Shown: positions 31,965-43,877 of the stretch, one piece after another
Numbering within the stretch: the first letter of the stretch is position 1
Layout of the letters: each line of letters opens with the position of its first letter
From: Conchocele bisecta
Taxonomy: Eukaryota > Mollusca > Bivalvia > Lucinida > Thyasiridae
Reading direction: 5' to 3'
Length of the DNA: 64,000 nt
Assembly (NCBI GenBank): GCA_029237695.1
Contig: CM055272.1
Span: forward strand, 38,220,901 to 38,284,900
Program-made: the position numbers and the translations under genes
Notes under the pieces: model-generated
What the model saw: only the letters and a program-made list of their open reading frames with translations
Database searches by the model: none
Told to the model about the DNA's origin: nothing

Positions 31965-34387
31965 GCCTTGTGGCAGTTACAAACATGTCGGGTGTTATGT
32001 AAGTTCGTTGAAGATAAGAATGCACATTTGTAATTCCTATGTCAAATACACAATAAATTGTAATGAGACTGACTATACTGGTTGGAAATAGGAACTAAGT
32101 ACAATGTTGATAGGCCGTTAAATACTAATACACAAACAAACGACCGAACCACGGTTAGGAAACACATATGTTATGAATACAGTTATATATCATCTTCTAT
32201 TGTGTCAGTAATGGGATGTACAACATCTGCATTGTTCAATGTGTTGTTGCGAATATTGTTTCATTTCAACACGAAGGTTATGTTCTGTACCATTGTTCAC
32301 CTATTTCCTCATTTCCGTTGGTAATGATGTTTACCAGTGTATTGTTAGCTTGTTTTAACTATAATGTTTGTCTGTCATATAACATGTATCTATGCTCTGC
32401 TATCATTGTTTTAAATAATGTTAAACAAGTATATACATTGGCATGACGTCTTATTTCTATGTCTCGGAACATGACTACATGTATTTGAACCACATTACAC
32501 TAAATGCTTGTTCAGTTTTAACTGCAGATCGGTATGCTCTCGTGTATTATAGAGATATTACGTCGGTCGAACATATAACCGATTAGTGATCATTATAGTG
32601 CACGACCAACTGTGCGGCTACATCTTTCCTGTCAATATTGGTCAGCGAGTATAAACTTTTCTGAGCTGCAAATTCTTCTGTTGAATGACACATTTTAGAT
32701 GTTTTCAGGAAGTTTTACATTCGGGGATCATATACAATTTATGTACACGTATGTATATTATTGTTATTGAGAAGTCATTGTCAAGTCAATGGCAACGATA
32801 ATAAAAATACCAGACAACATGTAAATGATATCAACATAGTGTCATCCAGATTGTATTCATATCGCGTATCCGTATACGTGGCTACGGTCAGAAACAGTTC
32901 ACAACTACAATATAAATTACGTACCATGTGTGTTCAAGAAATATGTGGACTTTCCAAATCATCTTCACATTTACGGCAGGGAATTGTGGCAATTTACATC
33001 GGATTATGTTTTCTATAGAACTGCCACTTTTGTCCCGACTGATACTGATAAGTTGATGAGATAACCTGCTGTTGTTGCAAATTGTCCACTGAAAGCCAGA
33101 CGTCGTCTTGCTCGGAGCGCGTAAATAACAACAGTACACAACGTGAACACCATCGACGTCGCTGACGTCACACGAGTTGATAAAACTATACGTAACATTC
33201 ACCTGACAGTTGGCAGTTCTATAGAATGGTCTATGTTCAGACATCAGCTGATATAAACTTGAATAACATCCTGCATTACATGTGAAAATTGTTTAGCAAA
33301 TCCACATATTTTAACACACACCATGATATGCAAATCTGAAACAATGTTGTAAAATGTGCGATATGGTCTGGTAATGTTCAATAGCAATATCCCACAATCG
33401 CAATGCCGTATACAGTAGTATGTACACTACTACTACATGTATTATTGTCACACTATGAGGTAATTTATTAGATACTTTATGACATTATGGTATATAATAT
33501 ATGGTGAATAATAAACATGAAAACCCAAAACGTTTTACTATTGTATAAAATTGCCCCAGCAAACGAATGCATATGCAGTAACCAATAGTAAGATACTATT
33601 AGTTGTTCCTTATTGGAGCCGCATGTACAGTCAATGGAAACGAAAAAGCTAACAAGAAAATGTTACTTACAAAAATAATCCATATTCACATTTCTGTTAT
33701 ACATTGGTGCTTATCCTGCTAGTATGGAAATTACACAGTATGCTGTAAATAGGAAATAATATGCACATTGAGCTGTTTACATGTATATTTTCATTCTACA
33801 AACCTGTGTAGACACGTGAATATACATGTTTAGACATCGAATTGTGTGTATTATTAACAAAGTATTGTAATACGATTCGTTTTACTGCTAGCAGAATAGT
33901 CACACGCAGATGCTGAACATGTGGACATTGAATATTTGTGTAGTTAACTGTAGGCTTTTTCGGGTTGTATTTCTCGCTTGACATCCAAAGACTTTCCATG
34001 GGGCTCCAATAAGGGAACAACTAGCTTAACGGGTATGTGGCGACGTTTTACCAGTGTTTCAGTAACTTTTCATATCAATAAGTAGTTATTTATATCAAGA
34101 ATGTCTGGATGTAAAAGTTGATTGATTTTGTGACGTCGAATAAAAAATGTATATATATATACCCAATTATGAACCCAACAGTTGGGTTATGCGATGACCG
34201 CCAATTTAACCAAGCTGACGTTTCCAAACCAATTGAAATGGAACGAAAACACCTACACGTACATGCACGAATATTATTCATATCCATGTTTCCATATCTG
34301 TTTGTGATTATAATGCTAGCATTGAACGACACATAATGCAGCAATATATGTAAGAGTAGATGATAAACATGTGGGTATGAATTGTAT
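31965..34387. other. No gene recognised; one small inverted-repeat element
   Basis: 33009-33226 is bounded by TTCTATAGAACTGCCA and its exact complement, making a MITE of about 215 bp with a GC-richer interior. The rest is AT-rich without coding signal. Confidence 0.5.
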
Positions 34388-35310
34388 GTATGTCGAGAAC
34401 TCGGCAGTACGCCCGATCATTACGCTGTGTGACAAATGGACCATGTACACGTATGTCGGGATCTCGCGAGAACGTACTCAAAATATGCTCATATATACAT
34501 GTCACACAGAGTAGTGGTCGGACGTACACCAGAGTTCCCGACATAGATGTACATGTACCACATGTCACAACGTAGTGACGGGACGTATTCCCGAGTTCCA
34601 GACACACATGTACATGTACAACATATTCCCAAGTTCCAGACATGCATGTACATGTACATGTACATGTACCACATATTCCCAAGTTCCAGACATACATGTA
34701 ACATGTCACATGTCACATGTCACACGGAGAAATGAAGGGACGTACGCCAGAGTGCCCGACATACATGCACATGTACCACATGTCACACAGCGTAGTGACG
34801 AGACATACATGTACATGTACCACATGTCTCACAGCGTAGTGACGGGACGTACGCCCGAGTTCACGACATACATGTAGCACATGTCACTGCGTAATGACGG
34901 GACATACTACCGAGTTCTCGACATACATGTACATGTACCTCATGTCACACAGCGTGATGACGGGACGTACTACCGAGTTCCCGAAAAATATGTACATGTT
35001 TAACATGTCACACGGAGAAACGACGGGATGTCCCGTCACTACTCCGTATGACATGTGGTACATTTACACGTATGTCGGGAACCCGATAGGTCTGGAACTC
35101 GGGAATACGTCCCGTCACTACGCTGTGTGACATGTGGTGCATGTACACGTATGTCGAGAACTCGGTAGTACGTCCCGTCACTACGTTCTGACATGTGGTA
35201 CATGTACATGCATGTCTGGAACTCGGGAATACGTCCCTTCACTACGATATGTGACATGTGGTGCATGTACACGTATGTCGAGAACTCGGTAGTACGTCCA
35301 GACGAGACGA
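34388..35310. repeat. Tandem array of about 66-70 bp units that changes orientation twice
   Basis: The unit contains GTAGTGACGGGACGTAC, CGAGTTCCCGACATACATG and ACATGTACATGT. Units run reverse at 34388-34465, forward at 34496-35030, then reverse again from 35035, pivoting on GGGATGTCCCGTCACT. Palindromic ACATGT blocks add local hairpins. All reading frames here are repeat by-products. Confidence 0.85.
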
Positions 35311-35366
35311 GACGAGATGAGACGAGATATGACAAGACAAGACAGACAGACAGACAGACAGACAAA
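35300..35366. repeat. GACGA and GACA microsatellites at the gap edge
   Basis: (GACGA)n followed by (GACA)n immediately before the second N gap. Confidence 0.85.
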
Positions 35367-35373
35367 CTCCATA

Positions 35374-35873
35374 NNNNNNNNNNNNNNNNNNNNNNNNNNN
35401 NNNNNNNNNNNNNNNNNNNNNNNNNNNNNNNNNNNNNNNNNNNNNNNNNNNNNNNNNNNNNNNNNNNNNNNNNNNNNNNNNNNNNNNNNNNNNNNNNNNN
35501 NNNNNNNNNNNNNNNNNNNNNNNNNNNNNNNNNNNNNNNNNNNNNNNNNNNNNNNNNNNNNNNNNNNNNNNNNNNNNNNNNNNNNNNNNNNNNNNNNNNN
35601 NNNNNNNNNNNNNNNNNNNNNNNNNNNNNNNNNNNNNNNNNNNNNNNNNNNNNNNNNNNNNNNNNNNNNNNNNNNNNNNNNNNNNNNNNNNNNNNNNNNN
35701 NNNNNNNNNNNNNNNNNNNNNNNNNNNNNNNNNNNNNNNNNNNNNNNNNNNNNNNNNNNNNNNNNNNNNNNNNNNNNNNNNNNNNNNNNNNNNNNNNNNN
35801 NNNNNNNNNNNNNNNNNNNNNNNNNNNNNNNNNNNNNNNNNNNNNNNNNNNNNNNNNNNNNNNNNNNNNNNNN
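35374..35873. other. Assembly gap, 500 N
   Basis: Exactly 500 N following an inverted satellite and microsatellites, which probably stopped the assembler. Confidence 0.99.
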
Positions 35874-35974
35874 AAGCCAGGTACGTCGTTGGATATTTTG
35901 TATGTGACAGTTGAATTTGGCTATACCAATTATGTGAGTATTACGATTATTCGTAATCCTATTTATTTTAGGGA

Positions 35975-36200
35975 AGGGGCCAAGTGACTTTAGTGTGGTA
36001 TGTGCCTGGCACCAGGTCCGGTTATTCTACTTTCAAGGCTGAATATATTTTGTTTCGATGTAAATATTCCGTTCTGAATTTAGGATTTTCCCTTGATGCA
36101 GCAGGTTAAATACGGGATCGAACCCGTTGGCCCGGCCTTAAATGACCGTAGCTGTTGATAGGCCGTTGATAGCTATGACAATCATGTCCTCGTTTGATGT
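35975..36200 (-). mobile_element. SINE-like repeat, reverse copy
   Basis: On the minus strand it reads GGCCGGGCCAACGGGTTCGATCCC, in which GGTTCGATCC resembles a pol III B box, then AAATTCAGAACGGAATATTT and ACCTGGTGCCAGGCAC. The forward copies are 38335-38580 and 49490-49715. Confidence 0.55.
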
Positions 36201-36328
36201 CATTTACAGAAATATCGCATTTTCTGTAAATAGTTTTCATCACACATCTTAGTTACAACATCATGTTGTCTCATCTGTGGCTGTGACTGGAGAAATGTGG
36301 CTTGTGGCATTTGAGGCCAGACTAACTC

Positions 36329-36618
36329 CTGTAGACGATTTCATCAAAATTGCATAAGTATGCTTATCTAGCAATCATTTATTTTCCCCGAAATGCATTA
36401 TTTCATATAGAACTAACGACTGCATATATTTGATGATTAAAAGTATGCAGAATTATCATACTGAATGTATTACATTATCACAGCCAAAATGGCTGTGATA
36501 ATGTAATAAATTCCGTATAATAAAAATTAATAAACTTACCCTTAAATTGAAAATTTCTCTCTCAAAGTATACTTTGCTAGATAAGTATACTTTGCAATGT
36601 TGGTGAAATAGGCTACTG
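36329..36618. mobile_element. Foldback MITE, family A, copy 2
   Basis: Left end TGTAGACGATTTCATCAAAA, right end GTGAAATAGGCTACTG. Same internal AAAATGG hairpin as 656-955; the left arm is diverged. Confidence 0.8.
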
Positions 36619-37683
36619 ATCTTCCAGCACACCCTGTGACTAGATGAGTATCTATGTGTGTCACTAGCATCACTGGTATTTGATTGACTGAATAACAAAC
36701 AGTGCAGACCCTGATCAACTGAGCTTATTTGGTTTTGACTAGTGTTTCTTAATTGATTGTATATAACCATATGTAGCACGTGTGCATGTTTATGGTGCCA
36801 AGGACATATGTACATATACACATGAACATTTTACAAGGTCGAATTTCTGCAATACCAGCATCCATTTTCTCTCAGTGTCATTAATTGTATAGTGGGTACT
36901 GATATGTATTATTAAAATCGGCGAAGTGTTTTATCAGTAATTAAGAAATGGAAGATGTTACTAAGGTACGTACGCATGCATATACCCACGTACGCACGCA
37001 TGACCGCATATACATGGACACACGCTATATCCCCTTTGCCTATCAGCGAGGGGATAACAAAACTTGTTTAACAGCTTAGTAGGACCAGTACTGTAAGCCA
37101 TTTCGAGGGTAATTTTTATAATTTGCTTCTATTATGTAACACGACACTGAGAAAATGGAGTCCGGTTTACAATTGAAATATCATTTGATAACTTGTAGAA
37201 GTCCACCATGGTGGTGCCACCAATGTCCGTTTGTAACACTCGCTGAACTTGTAGATCTGCGTTGAGGTTGGAGAACTGAATGAATCTGTAATTATAACAG
37301 AATTGTGTAATTGGGAGATTATTCCACTTCTAGACCAGTCTTATAAATAGTTTACCGAAGTTGAACAATTGGGACTAACTTCCATACTTCCGGTGCGTTA
37401 TTGGCATTATAATTGGTGTAGATTAGTTTTAAGCCGTCATTAAACGGAAAATGTGATGTCAAATTGACAGATTCCACCAATTCGAACATCAGGGATGCCC
37501 TGAAAGTTCTAATGGAAGTAACATGTACTCATGATTTTCCAAGTTTGGTAAATTATTTATAGTACAAGTATATAAGGGACACAATCTGACAAAACCAGGC
37601 TCGATTCATTCATGAATAGTGTAGATCTTGATCATTTGTGCAGTTATGCCGCATACTGAAAATATGTGAAAGTTGGCGAAGGC
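36619..37683. other. No gene recognised
   Basis: AT-rich. Contains a GTGCAGACCCTGATCA fragment of the dispersed hairpin family near 36700 and an ACGTACGCACGCATG stretch near 36970-37010. Confidence 0.5.
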
Positions 37684-38203
37684 TTAAAGGTACATGCCCA
37701 CTCAGTAGGCACAACATGTTCTTTATAGGAATTTAAATAAAAGTGTATAATTGTGTCACTATTCGTCCATTTCTAAAAATTACAAGTGCCCGCTATACAG
37801 ATATAATCATTTAGTAATAATTATATTACTGATAGTGATGCGCGGTGGTATCGGGCTATTTTCATATGCAAATGAGGCATGGTACATGTACTTTTTAATT
37901 ATTTCTACTAATTAAATGCGTCACCTGAAAAAATAATAGTTTCGACAGATTATAATGTATGATCATTGCACATCCATACATAAACACGGAGAATAAATAG
38001 CAATGTCCGTTAACATTTTAAGGAAACACGGTTATCGCCCCTGACATCAGTGTGGAAATGTACGTCTGATATAAAATGTATGATATTGCCAATCAATACG
38101 TGGGGTAATGGTGAATGAATGTTTATTTTGCCAGAAAATGTCTCAGATGATGTCTCTGATATAAAGATAAGTATGTGCCTACTGAGTGGGCATGTACCTT
38201 TAA
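37684..38203. mobile_element. TTAA-flanked element, short full copy
   Basis: Ends TTAAAGGTACATGCCCACTC and its complement, with inverted repeats extending about 29 bp to GTAGGCAC. Non-coding interior. Shares the left 250 bp with 1881-2140 and 31303. Confidence 0.85.
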
Positions 38204-38334
38204 TGGATGATTCGTTGACTGGGTTGCAAACAGTGAAGCCCCAGATCAGGCATCACAGTCTGATATGTTGCTTCATTGGTCCTAAATGTACTCAGCCTGG
38301 TTTTGTCAGATTTAATATTTAGAGATGTTATATG

Positions 38335-38580
38335 TAGATATGTTTGTTTGTTTATTTCTTTGTTTATTGGTGTTTAACGGCCTATCAACAGCTATGGTCA
38401 TGTAAGGCCGGGCAAACGGGTTCGATCCCCTTTTAACCTGCTGCATTGGGGGGATAATTCCAAAATCAGAACTGAATATTTACATCGAGAAACAATATAT
38501 TCAGCCCTGAAATTAGAATAACCTGACCTGGTGGCAGGTCCATACCACACCAAAGTCACTTGGCCCCCTTCCCCTAATAT
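38335..38580 (+). mobile_element. SINE-like repeat, forward copy
   Basis: TGTTTAACGGCCTATCAACAG, then GGCCGGGCAAACGGGTTCGATCC (B-box-like), TTCCAAAATCAGAACTG and GGCCCCCTTCCCC. Matches 35975-36200 reversed and 49490-49715. Confidence 0.55.
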
Positions 38581-38678
38581 ATAGATATGGGTAAAATGTA
38601 ACCGCACGTACTTTGCAGCCAGTGTAGACACATACATTGGCATGCGGATACAACAATACACCACTTTAACAAAATATA

Positions 38679-38751
38679 TACAGTGCAACCTCTTCAAACC
38701 GGACACCGTGGGAGGTCCCAAGGGTGTCCGGTTTGGAGATGTTCCACTGTA
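38679..38751. mobile_element. 73-bp palindromic TA-flanked MITE
   Basis: TACAGTGCAACCTCTTCAAA to GAGATGTTCCACTGTA, with an internal CCGGACACC palindrome. Near-identical termini occur at 63663-63725, in the MITE at 16556-16935, and at both ends of the 60058-63193 array. Confidence 0.85.
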
Positions 38752-38982
38752 AGTCAGACAGGTTAGCACTTCATGACACATGCTAGTGCTTTGCAATCAT
38801 GAATATTTTTAATTAGAGATACATACATGCAACAGCGAAACACATCTAAGTTCAACATCCATATTTTCCCGAGTGTCCCGTTTAGAGGGGTTTCACTGTA
38901 GCGATCACATTTTGGCAAATTGAAAAAAATATGCCGAAATGAACTAGATTTGTCAGTAAAACAAGGGTTTATAGAATACCAT

Positions 38983-39118
38983 CCACCCCATGTGGGTCCA
39001 TGACATTGTGGTGGACAATTGTAAATCAATGGTGAATAATCATCATAGAAATGCATGTGTGACACATGATACGTTCCATAGAAGGAACCAGAAATTATAA
39101 TAAATTCATCCCATGGAT
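38983..39118 (-). CDS. Candidate exon, Cys/Trp-rich segment
   Basis: Open minus-strand stretch after a possible acceptor (AAAATACAG). It encodes DPWDEFIIISGSFYGTYH and NCPPQCHGPTWGG before a possible donor (GATG|GTATTC). Extracellular-looking composition, unrecognised. It lies downstream of the similar blocks at 39286 and 40523, so it may belong to the same gene. Confidence 0.3.
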
Positions 39119-39285
39119 CTGTATTTTTGTCAACCATAGATAAAACCATATGTTATCAGAACGAAACAAAAATGTGACTAACAGATAGACACAGTGAAAT
39201 AATATGTTTTCATGGATTCTTGTCAGGGTCCTAATAATACAAACATTGAGCGAGTTATGAGGTGCACAAAATGTTTGTTACTTAC

Positions 39286-39382
39286 AATCAGTAGACCCGC
39301 ATCTCTGAAGTTGTGTCCATTAGTAGAAATTGATCCAATCCCTCTCCTTCCTGCAGCTACCATAGCAACCATGTCCACGCAC
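39286..39382 (-). CDS. Candidate exon, CVD-DAGLL module copy 1
   Basis: 97 bp between acceptor CAATGCTTTAG and donor ATT|GTAAGT on the minus strand. One frame begins CVDMVAMVAAGRRG and ends GHNFRDAGLLI. It aligns over its whole length with 40523-40620, sharing CVD, GRR-like, HG/NG-x-N and DAxLL positions, so the two are tandem duplicates. Function not recognised. Confidence 0.45.
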
Positions 39383-39561
39383 CTAAAGCATTGAACGTTC
39401 TGCATTAACCCGTAAAATATAGGCATCTAAAAAGTTTAGCACGAATTTCCAAGTCATTATATCTTGACCTTTGGCAAGTGAGCCACATGATTTGGCTATA
39501 TAATTTAAGTATTGATGGTGATAAACAAGATTATCAAGTTTCAAGTCAAACGAAGACAACA

Positions 39562-39844
39562 GGGGCCCGTTTCACTAAACTGCGTACGACTAAAATGTTC
39601 GTATGTGGAAATTTCAATTGATGGATTTACATGTGGAAATGTTTTGACTGTAATTTTCACATTAACAATGTGTTCTTGTAAACAATTATAGGATTTGCAT
39701 TTATTGAGAATAGGCTGCATAATTATATTATGCAGCCTATTCTCAATAAATGCAAATCCTATAATTGTTTACAAGAACACATTGTTAATGTGAAAATTAC
39801 AGACAAAACATTTTAGTAGTACGAAGTTTAGTGAAACGGCCCCC
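39562..39844. mobile_element. Complete TTTCACTAAAC palindromic MITE
   Basis: Ends GGGCCCGTTTCACTAAACTG and GTTTAGTGAAACGGCCCC. The inner 85-bp arms (about 39639-39723 and 39726-39811) match almost perfectly around GCATAATTATATTATGC. Fragments lie at 15390, 28827 and 58135. Confidence 0.9.
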
Positions 39845-39910
39845 AGATATATAAAACAACTTTAATGCCAAGTGAGTGGACGCACAGACAGCGCAATACC
39901 ATAACCATCC

Positions 39911-40009
39911 TAACATGGCTGTGATAATGTAATACATTTAGTATAATAAAACATGATAATTTATCCTTAAATTGAAAATTTCTCCCTCAATGTTGGTGAA
40001 ATAGGCTAC
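39911..40009. mobile_element. Foldback MITE, family A, right-half fragment
   Basis: Starts at the internal ATGGCTGTGATAATGTAATA arm and ends GTTGGTGAAATAGGCTAC; lacks the AAAGTATACTTT blocks. Confidence 0.7.
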
Positions 40010-40522
40010 ATGTAGATGAAGTTTCAAGTCAATCGAACTGATAGTTGCAGGTTGCAGAGATAAAGTTACTTCATGAGAAGAATTCACATAAGTGTAAAAG
40101 CTTGTTTTCTAATCCTGTTCTTAATTGTATGTATATATATCTCACTTGCCATAACTTGAAATAAATATTGTTTAAGCCAAAGTTAGTTTCAGTAATTTAA
40201 AAACATTAACGTACACTTTTACTATTTGCACACAACGCACGGATACAATTGTGATCACTATGTATCGTTCAGCCATAATTGAAGACACCCTTACATTATT
40301 ATGGTGATATGTTCATGTCATAAAACTAACATAAGCTTACTGGGAAACATTAACAACAACCTTTTCACTGTATGCCAGTCTCATTCGTGATGTCATCGAC
40401 TTCAATAAACATATCTCAAGACACAGTGAAAACTATAGGGCTCTGCTGATTCTTAGCGAGCCCTAATAATTAATAGAACTACGAATTTAAGTTGTGAGAA
40501 ACACACAATGTTCTTTACTTAC

Positions 40523-40620
40523 AATTCAGTAGATTGGCATCTTTGACATTTTCTCCATGGAAACATTGATTAGTCCAATCACAATCCGTCCTTCTGTTAC
40601 CATGGTAATCGACACAATCT
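40523..40620 (-). CDS. Candidate exon, CVD-DANLL module copy 2
   Basis: 98 bp with acceptor TTCATAGCTAAG and donor GAATT|GTAAGT on the minus strand. It reads DCVDYHGNRRTDCDWTNQ and CFHGENVKDANLLN. Three cysteines and CxDWTNQC suggest an extracellular domain. Paralogous to 39286-39382; one extra base near the donor changes its end phase, so at least one copy may be a relic. Confidence 0.45.
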
Positions 40621-40689
40621 CTTAGCTATGAAGTAAACGAAATTTCAGCATTTATAATTCACAATTGTCAATATTTCAATATTTATATA

Positions 40690-40825
40690 TCTTAACAAAA
40701 CCGGTTTTGGCAGCAAACGAGAATCGTCTCCAGTGGAAACGATTCTCATGTACTGTCAAAACATATTCTCATCAGGAAATATTAAATATGAAATGAACAG
40801 CAGATGACAATATATAAGTCAGCAG
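40690..40825. mobile_element. GTCTGCTGTT-family hairpin element
   Basis: Hairpin around GATTCTCATG/GAGAATCG arms with outer AACAGCAGATGAC. Relatives at 16688-16836, 41985-42115, 45475-45605 and 56795-56925. Confidence 0.65.
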
Positions 40826-40941
40826 GTTTAATAATTAAGAACGGACAAGAAATATGAAACTAGAAATGACCCGTACACATGTATTATGTGTTTTTATATC
40901 TGAATTATTATTTTCTTGACACAAACATTTTTTCAGATGAT

Positions 40942-41249
40942 CAGTAGCCTATTTCATCAACATTGCAAAGTATGCTTTACTAGCAAAGTATACTTTGAGG
41001 GAGTAATCATTTATTTTTCCTGAAATGCATTATTTCATATAGAACTAACAAATGCATATATTTCATGATTAAAAGTATGCATAATTATTATACTGAATTT
41101 ATTACATTATCACAGCCAAATTGGCTGTGATAATGTAATAAATTCAGTATAATAAAAATTAATAAATTTATCATGAAATTGAAAATTTCTCCCTCTAAGT
41201 ATACTTTGCTACTAAAGTATGCTTTGCAATGTTGATGAAATCGGCTACA
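40942..41249. mobile_element. Foldback MITE, family A, copy 3
   Basis: Ends CAGTAGCCTATTTCATCAAC and GTTGATGAAATCGGCTACAG. Intact internal hairpin and AAAGTATACTTT arms. Confidence 0.85.
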
Positions 41250-41472
41250 GATCATCCCATATGAATGGAAATGACACAGATAGGAGACAAATGAAAATGA
41301 AACGACAGTATATGAGACAAGTTAGTTCGAATATTGAAGGTTCAACAAGAAAATGTGTGGATATGACAGGCAGCGTAGGTATTCAGAATGACTGCGATTG
41401 TTCACTTTAAGGACCGCACATGGGTTTGCATTATTTCTGCAGTAAAATCATACAGACATTTATGGAAGCGTC

Positions 41473-41572
41473 CTGTAGCCTATTTCACCAACATTGCAAA
41501 GTATACTTTGAGGGAGAAATTTATGAATTTTTATTATACTGAATTTGTTACATTATCACAGACATTTTACTT
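41473..41572. mobile_element. Foldback MITE, family A, left-half fragment
   Basis: Reads TGTAGCCTATTTCACCAAC through GTTACATTATCACAG and then stops. Confidence 0.7.
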
Positions 41573-41619
41573 AGTTACTATTTCTTAATTAGGAGATACA
41601 TATATGTCAACATTGGCAC

Positions 41620-41825
41620 CAGTAGCCGATTTCATCAAAATTAGGAGATACTAAGTCTCAATTGGGACATACTAATATCTCCTAATTAGGAGCTTAGTAT
41701 CTTCTAATTAGGACATAGTATTTCCTATTTATGAGATAACAATCATTTAGCATTGACACAGATAGTAAGTCCTAATTAGGAGATAGTAAATCCAAATAAG
41801 GAGATACTAACAATTAGGAGATACC
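41620..41825. repeat. AATTAGGAGATACT short repeat cluster in both orientations
   Basis: At least eight copies of TCCTAATTAGGAGATACTA-type sequence, direct and inverted, over 200 bp. It begins at a family-A MITE end (AGTAGCCGATTTCATCAAAA). Confidence 0.75.
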
Positions 41826-41984
41826 ATCTCATTTTCATGATATAAAACTAAATATAAACTGACCTGCAACATTAACGACGACCTGCTGGGCAGTACGCTT
41901 TCTTCACGATACCATTTCGGCTTCGTCAGACTGTGCCACGACGTCGTAGATAGAAACACGGCTGCTACATGTGAAACTGTAAAA

Positions 41985-42115
41985 AATTGTCGTCCGCTGT
42001 TGTTTTACATTTTCAATAAAAACATGTTTTGACAGCACTTTAGAACGATTCTAAAGTGTCGTCAAACCATATTTTTGATGTGAAAATTTAAAAACAGCAG
42101 ACGACCAATTTAATT
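41985..42115. mobile_element. GTCTGCTGTT-family hairpin element
   Basis: Outer arms GTCGTCCGCTGTT and AACAGCAGACGAC; inner hairpin CACTTTAGAACGATTCTAAAGTG. Confidence 0.75.
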
Positions 42116-42339
42116 CAGCATTGTAAGAGTTAACACCGAGCGTTAACGCATTTAATTTTGCCAACAGTTTAGATACAGATGAGCCGGCGCCTATTGAGCC
42201 GTCTCATCAGGATCTGCACTATTTGTGATTAAATGTTTACCTTACATACTACATTGTATGCACCCAAGCATTCCAGTACATGCACATTTCATCTTGTGGC
42301 TCCACCTGCAAATTATTTGTCTGACATCGAGACTATGAG

Positions 42340-42500
42340 AATTGGAAGCATGCATAATAATAAATCTATACACGTGTTATATATAGTAGTATATATATAA
42401 ATATACTTATCAGGGTTATATACTATACCGGTATATTATATATGTATATATATATATATATATAGGACATATAGGTATATAATTATGGGCCATATATATA
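42340..42500. repeat. AT-rich microsatellite
   Basis: Repeated TATATATA runs, the longest near 42440-42465. Confidence 0.7.
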
Positions 42501-42594
42501 AATCAGGATTAAAAAGTATACAAGCATGTGCATGGAATAACAAACAACACAACATAGAACAAACATCAGCATGTTACATGTAACATACGATTGC

Positions 42595-43720
42595 ATAAAA
42601 TGCGATTTTGCCATGTAATAAGACAGTGTATTAAAATCATGAGACCGCTACAGAAAACAAATTATGTGATTAGCATAGTTTCAATGCATGATGTGGCACT
42701 TCTGCGATAAATAAAGCTTACATTTATGTTGATTTAAAATTATATGTATTAAACTCATTGACTCATTTCATAAGAAACGTGGCCACAATTTCATTATGAA
42801 ATCAGTAAACTTGTTTAATAAATATATTAAATCATCACTCAGGAAATATCCTCTATATATACCGACCTGCTTCATGGTTGCTAGGCAATTATCTCCGTGT
42901 ACATCTGCATGCTGAAATTCTGTAGGATGCCGATTGCTTTCTCGTTTCCTCTATTGCTCTACACTAACATGCTTGGACACTGCATGCGACTCATGTCAAA
43001 GGAAAATGAAACCACTACAGAAAACACATTACGTGATCAATAGAACGTCAATGTACATGTATTATGCTATACTTATGTAATAAATATAATCTTACATTCA
43101 TGTTGACTTAAACTTATATTTGTTAAACTTGTTCACTGATTTCATTAGAAACGAGGCCTCGTTGATTATGAAATCAGTAAACTTGTCTATTAAGTATATT
43201 AAATCACTACTCATCTAAGATCGTCTCTATATACCGACCTGCTTCATAGTTGTTCGGTAACCACCTCTGTCCCCACTGACACTTGTGCGTCTGACTGTTG
43301 AAATTCTGTAGGCTGCCGATTTTTTCTCATTTCCCCTATTCCTCTACAATAACATGTTGACAATGCGTGCGGATCATGTCAAATGAAAATGAGACCACTA
43401 CAGCAAACACATTAGGTGATCAGTACAGCTTCAAAATATGATGCTATTCTTAGGTAATAAATGGAAGAATCTTACATTTATGTAGATTTAAAATATTGAT
43501 TAATTGACTAATTTCATGAAAAACTTGGCCGCAAGTTCTTATGTAATCAGTAAACTGCTTTAATAAATGTTATTAAATCATAACTTGTGTAAAATCCTCT
43601 CTATATACGGACCTGCTTCATGGTTGCTATCTCCGTCCCGACTAACACGGGTACATCTGCCTGCTGAAATTATGTAGGCTGCTTCTTTCTTCATTCCTAT
43701 ATTCCTCTATAATAACAGGT
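42595..43720 (-). repeat. 373-bp tandem units, each with a short exon-like block
   Basis: Three full and one partial unit. Exon-like blocks on the minus strand are 42867-42911 (45 bp), 43239-43294 (56 bp) and 43613-43663 (51 bp), spaced 372 and 374 bp. Each lies between an AATTTCAG or AACAG acceptor and a CAG|GTCGGT or GTCCGT donor. The 45-bp copy reads HADVHGDNCLATMKQ and the 51-bp copy QADVPVLVGTEIATMKQ; all end ATMKQ or TTMKQ. Each unit also has a second acceptor-like TTTTCTGTAG followed by a short open stretch. This fits tandem exon duplication in a minus-strand gene, or its decayed remains. Confidence 0.5.
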
Positions 43721-43877
43721 TTTGATAATGCATGATAATCATATTCTATTGGAGATTGGAATATGAACAACAGCATGTCGAATAGTAGCCGAACATGGAA
43801 TTAAACTGACAGATACATTGAATACATCATTATTAACAGAATAACTTTATATTATCAATGAGATTTTCTACGTGCCC

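Noticed and set aside
32888..33244. 118-codon minus-strand frame
   Set aside because: Overlaps a small inverted-repeat element and has no recognised motif.
35193..35987. Long open frame across the second N gap
   Set aside because: Spans 500 N; no real coding evidence.
38400..38440. tRNA gene suggested by GGTTCGATCC
   Set aside because: No cloverleaf could be formed around it and the sequence recurs as a repeat; treated as a SINE-like B box.
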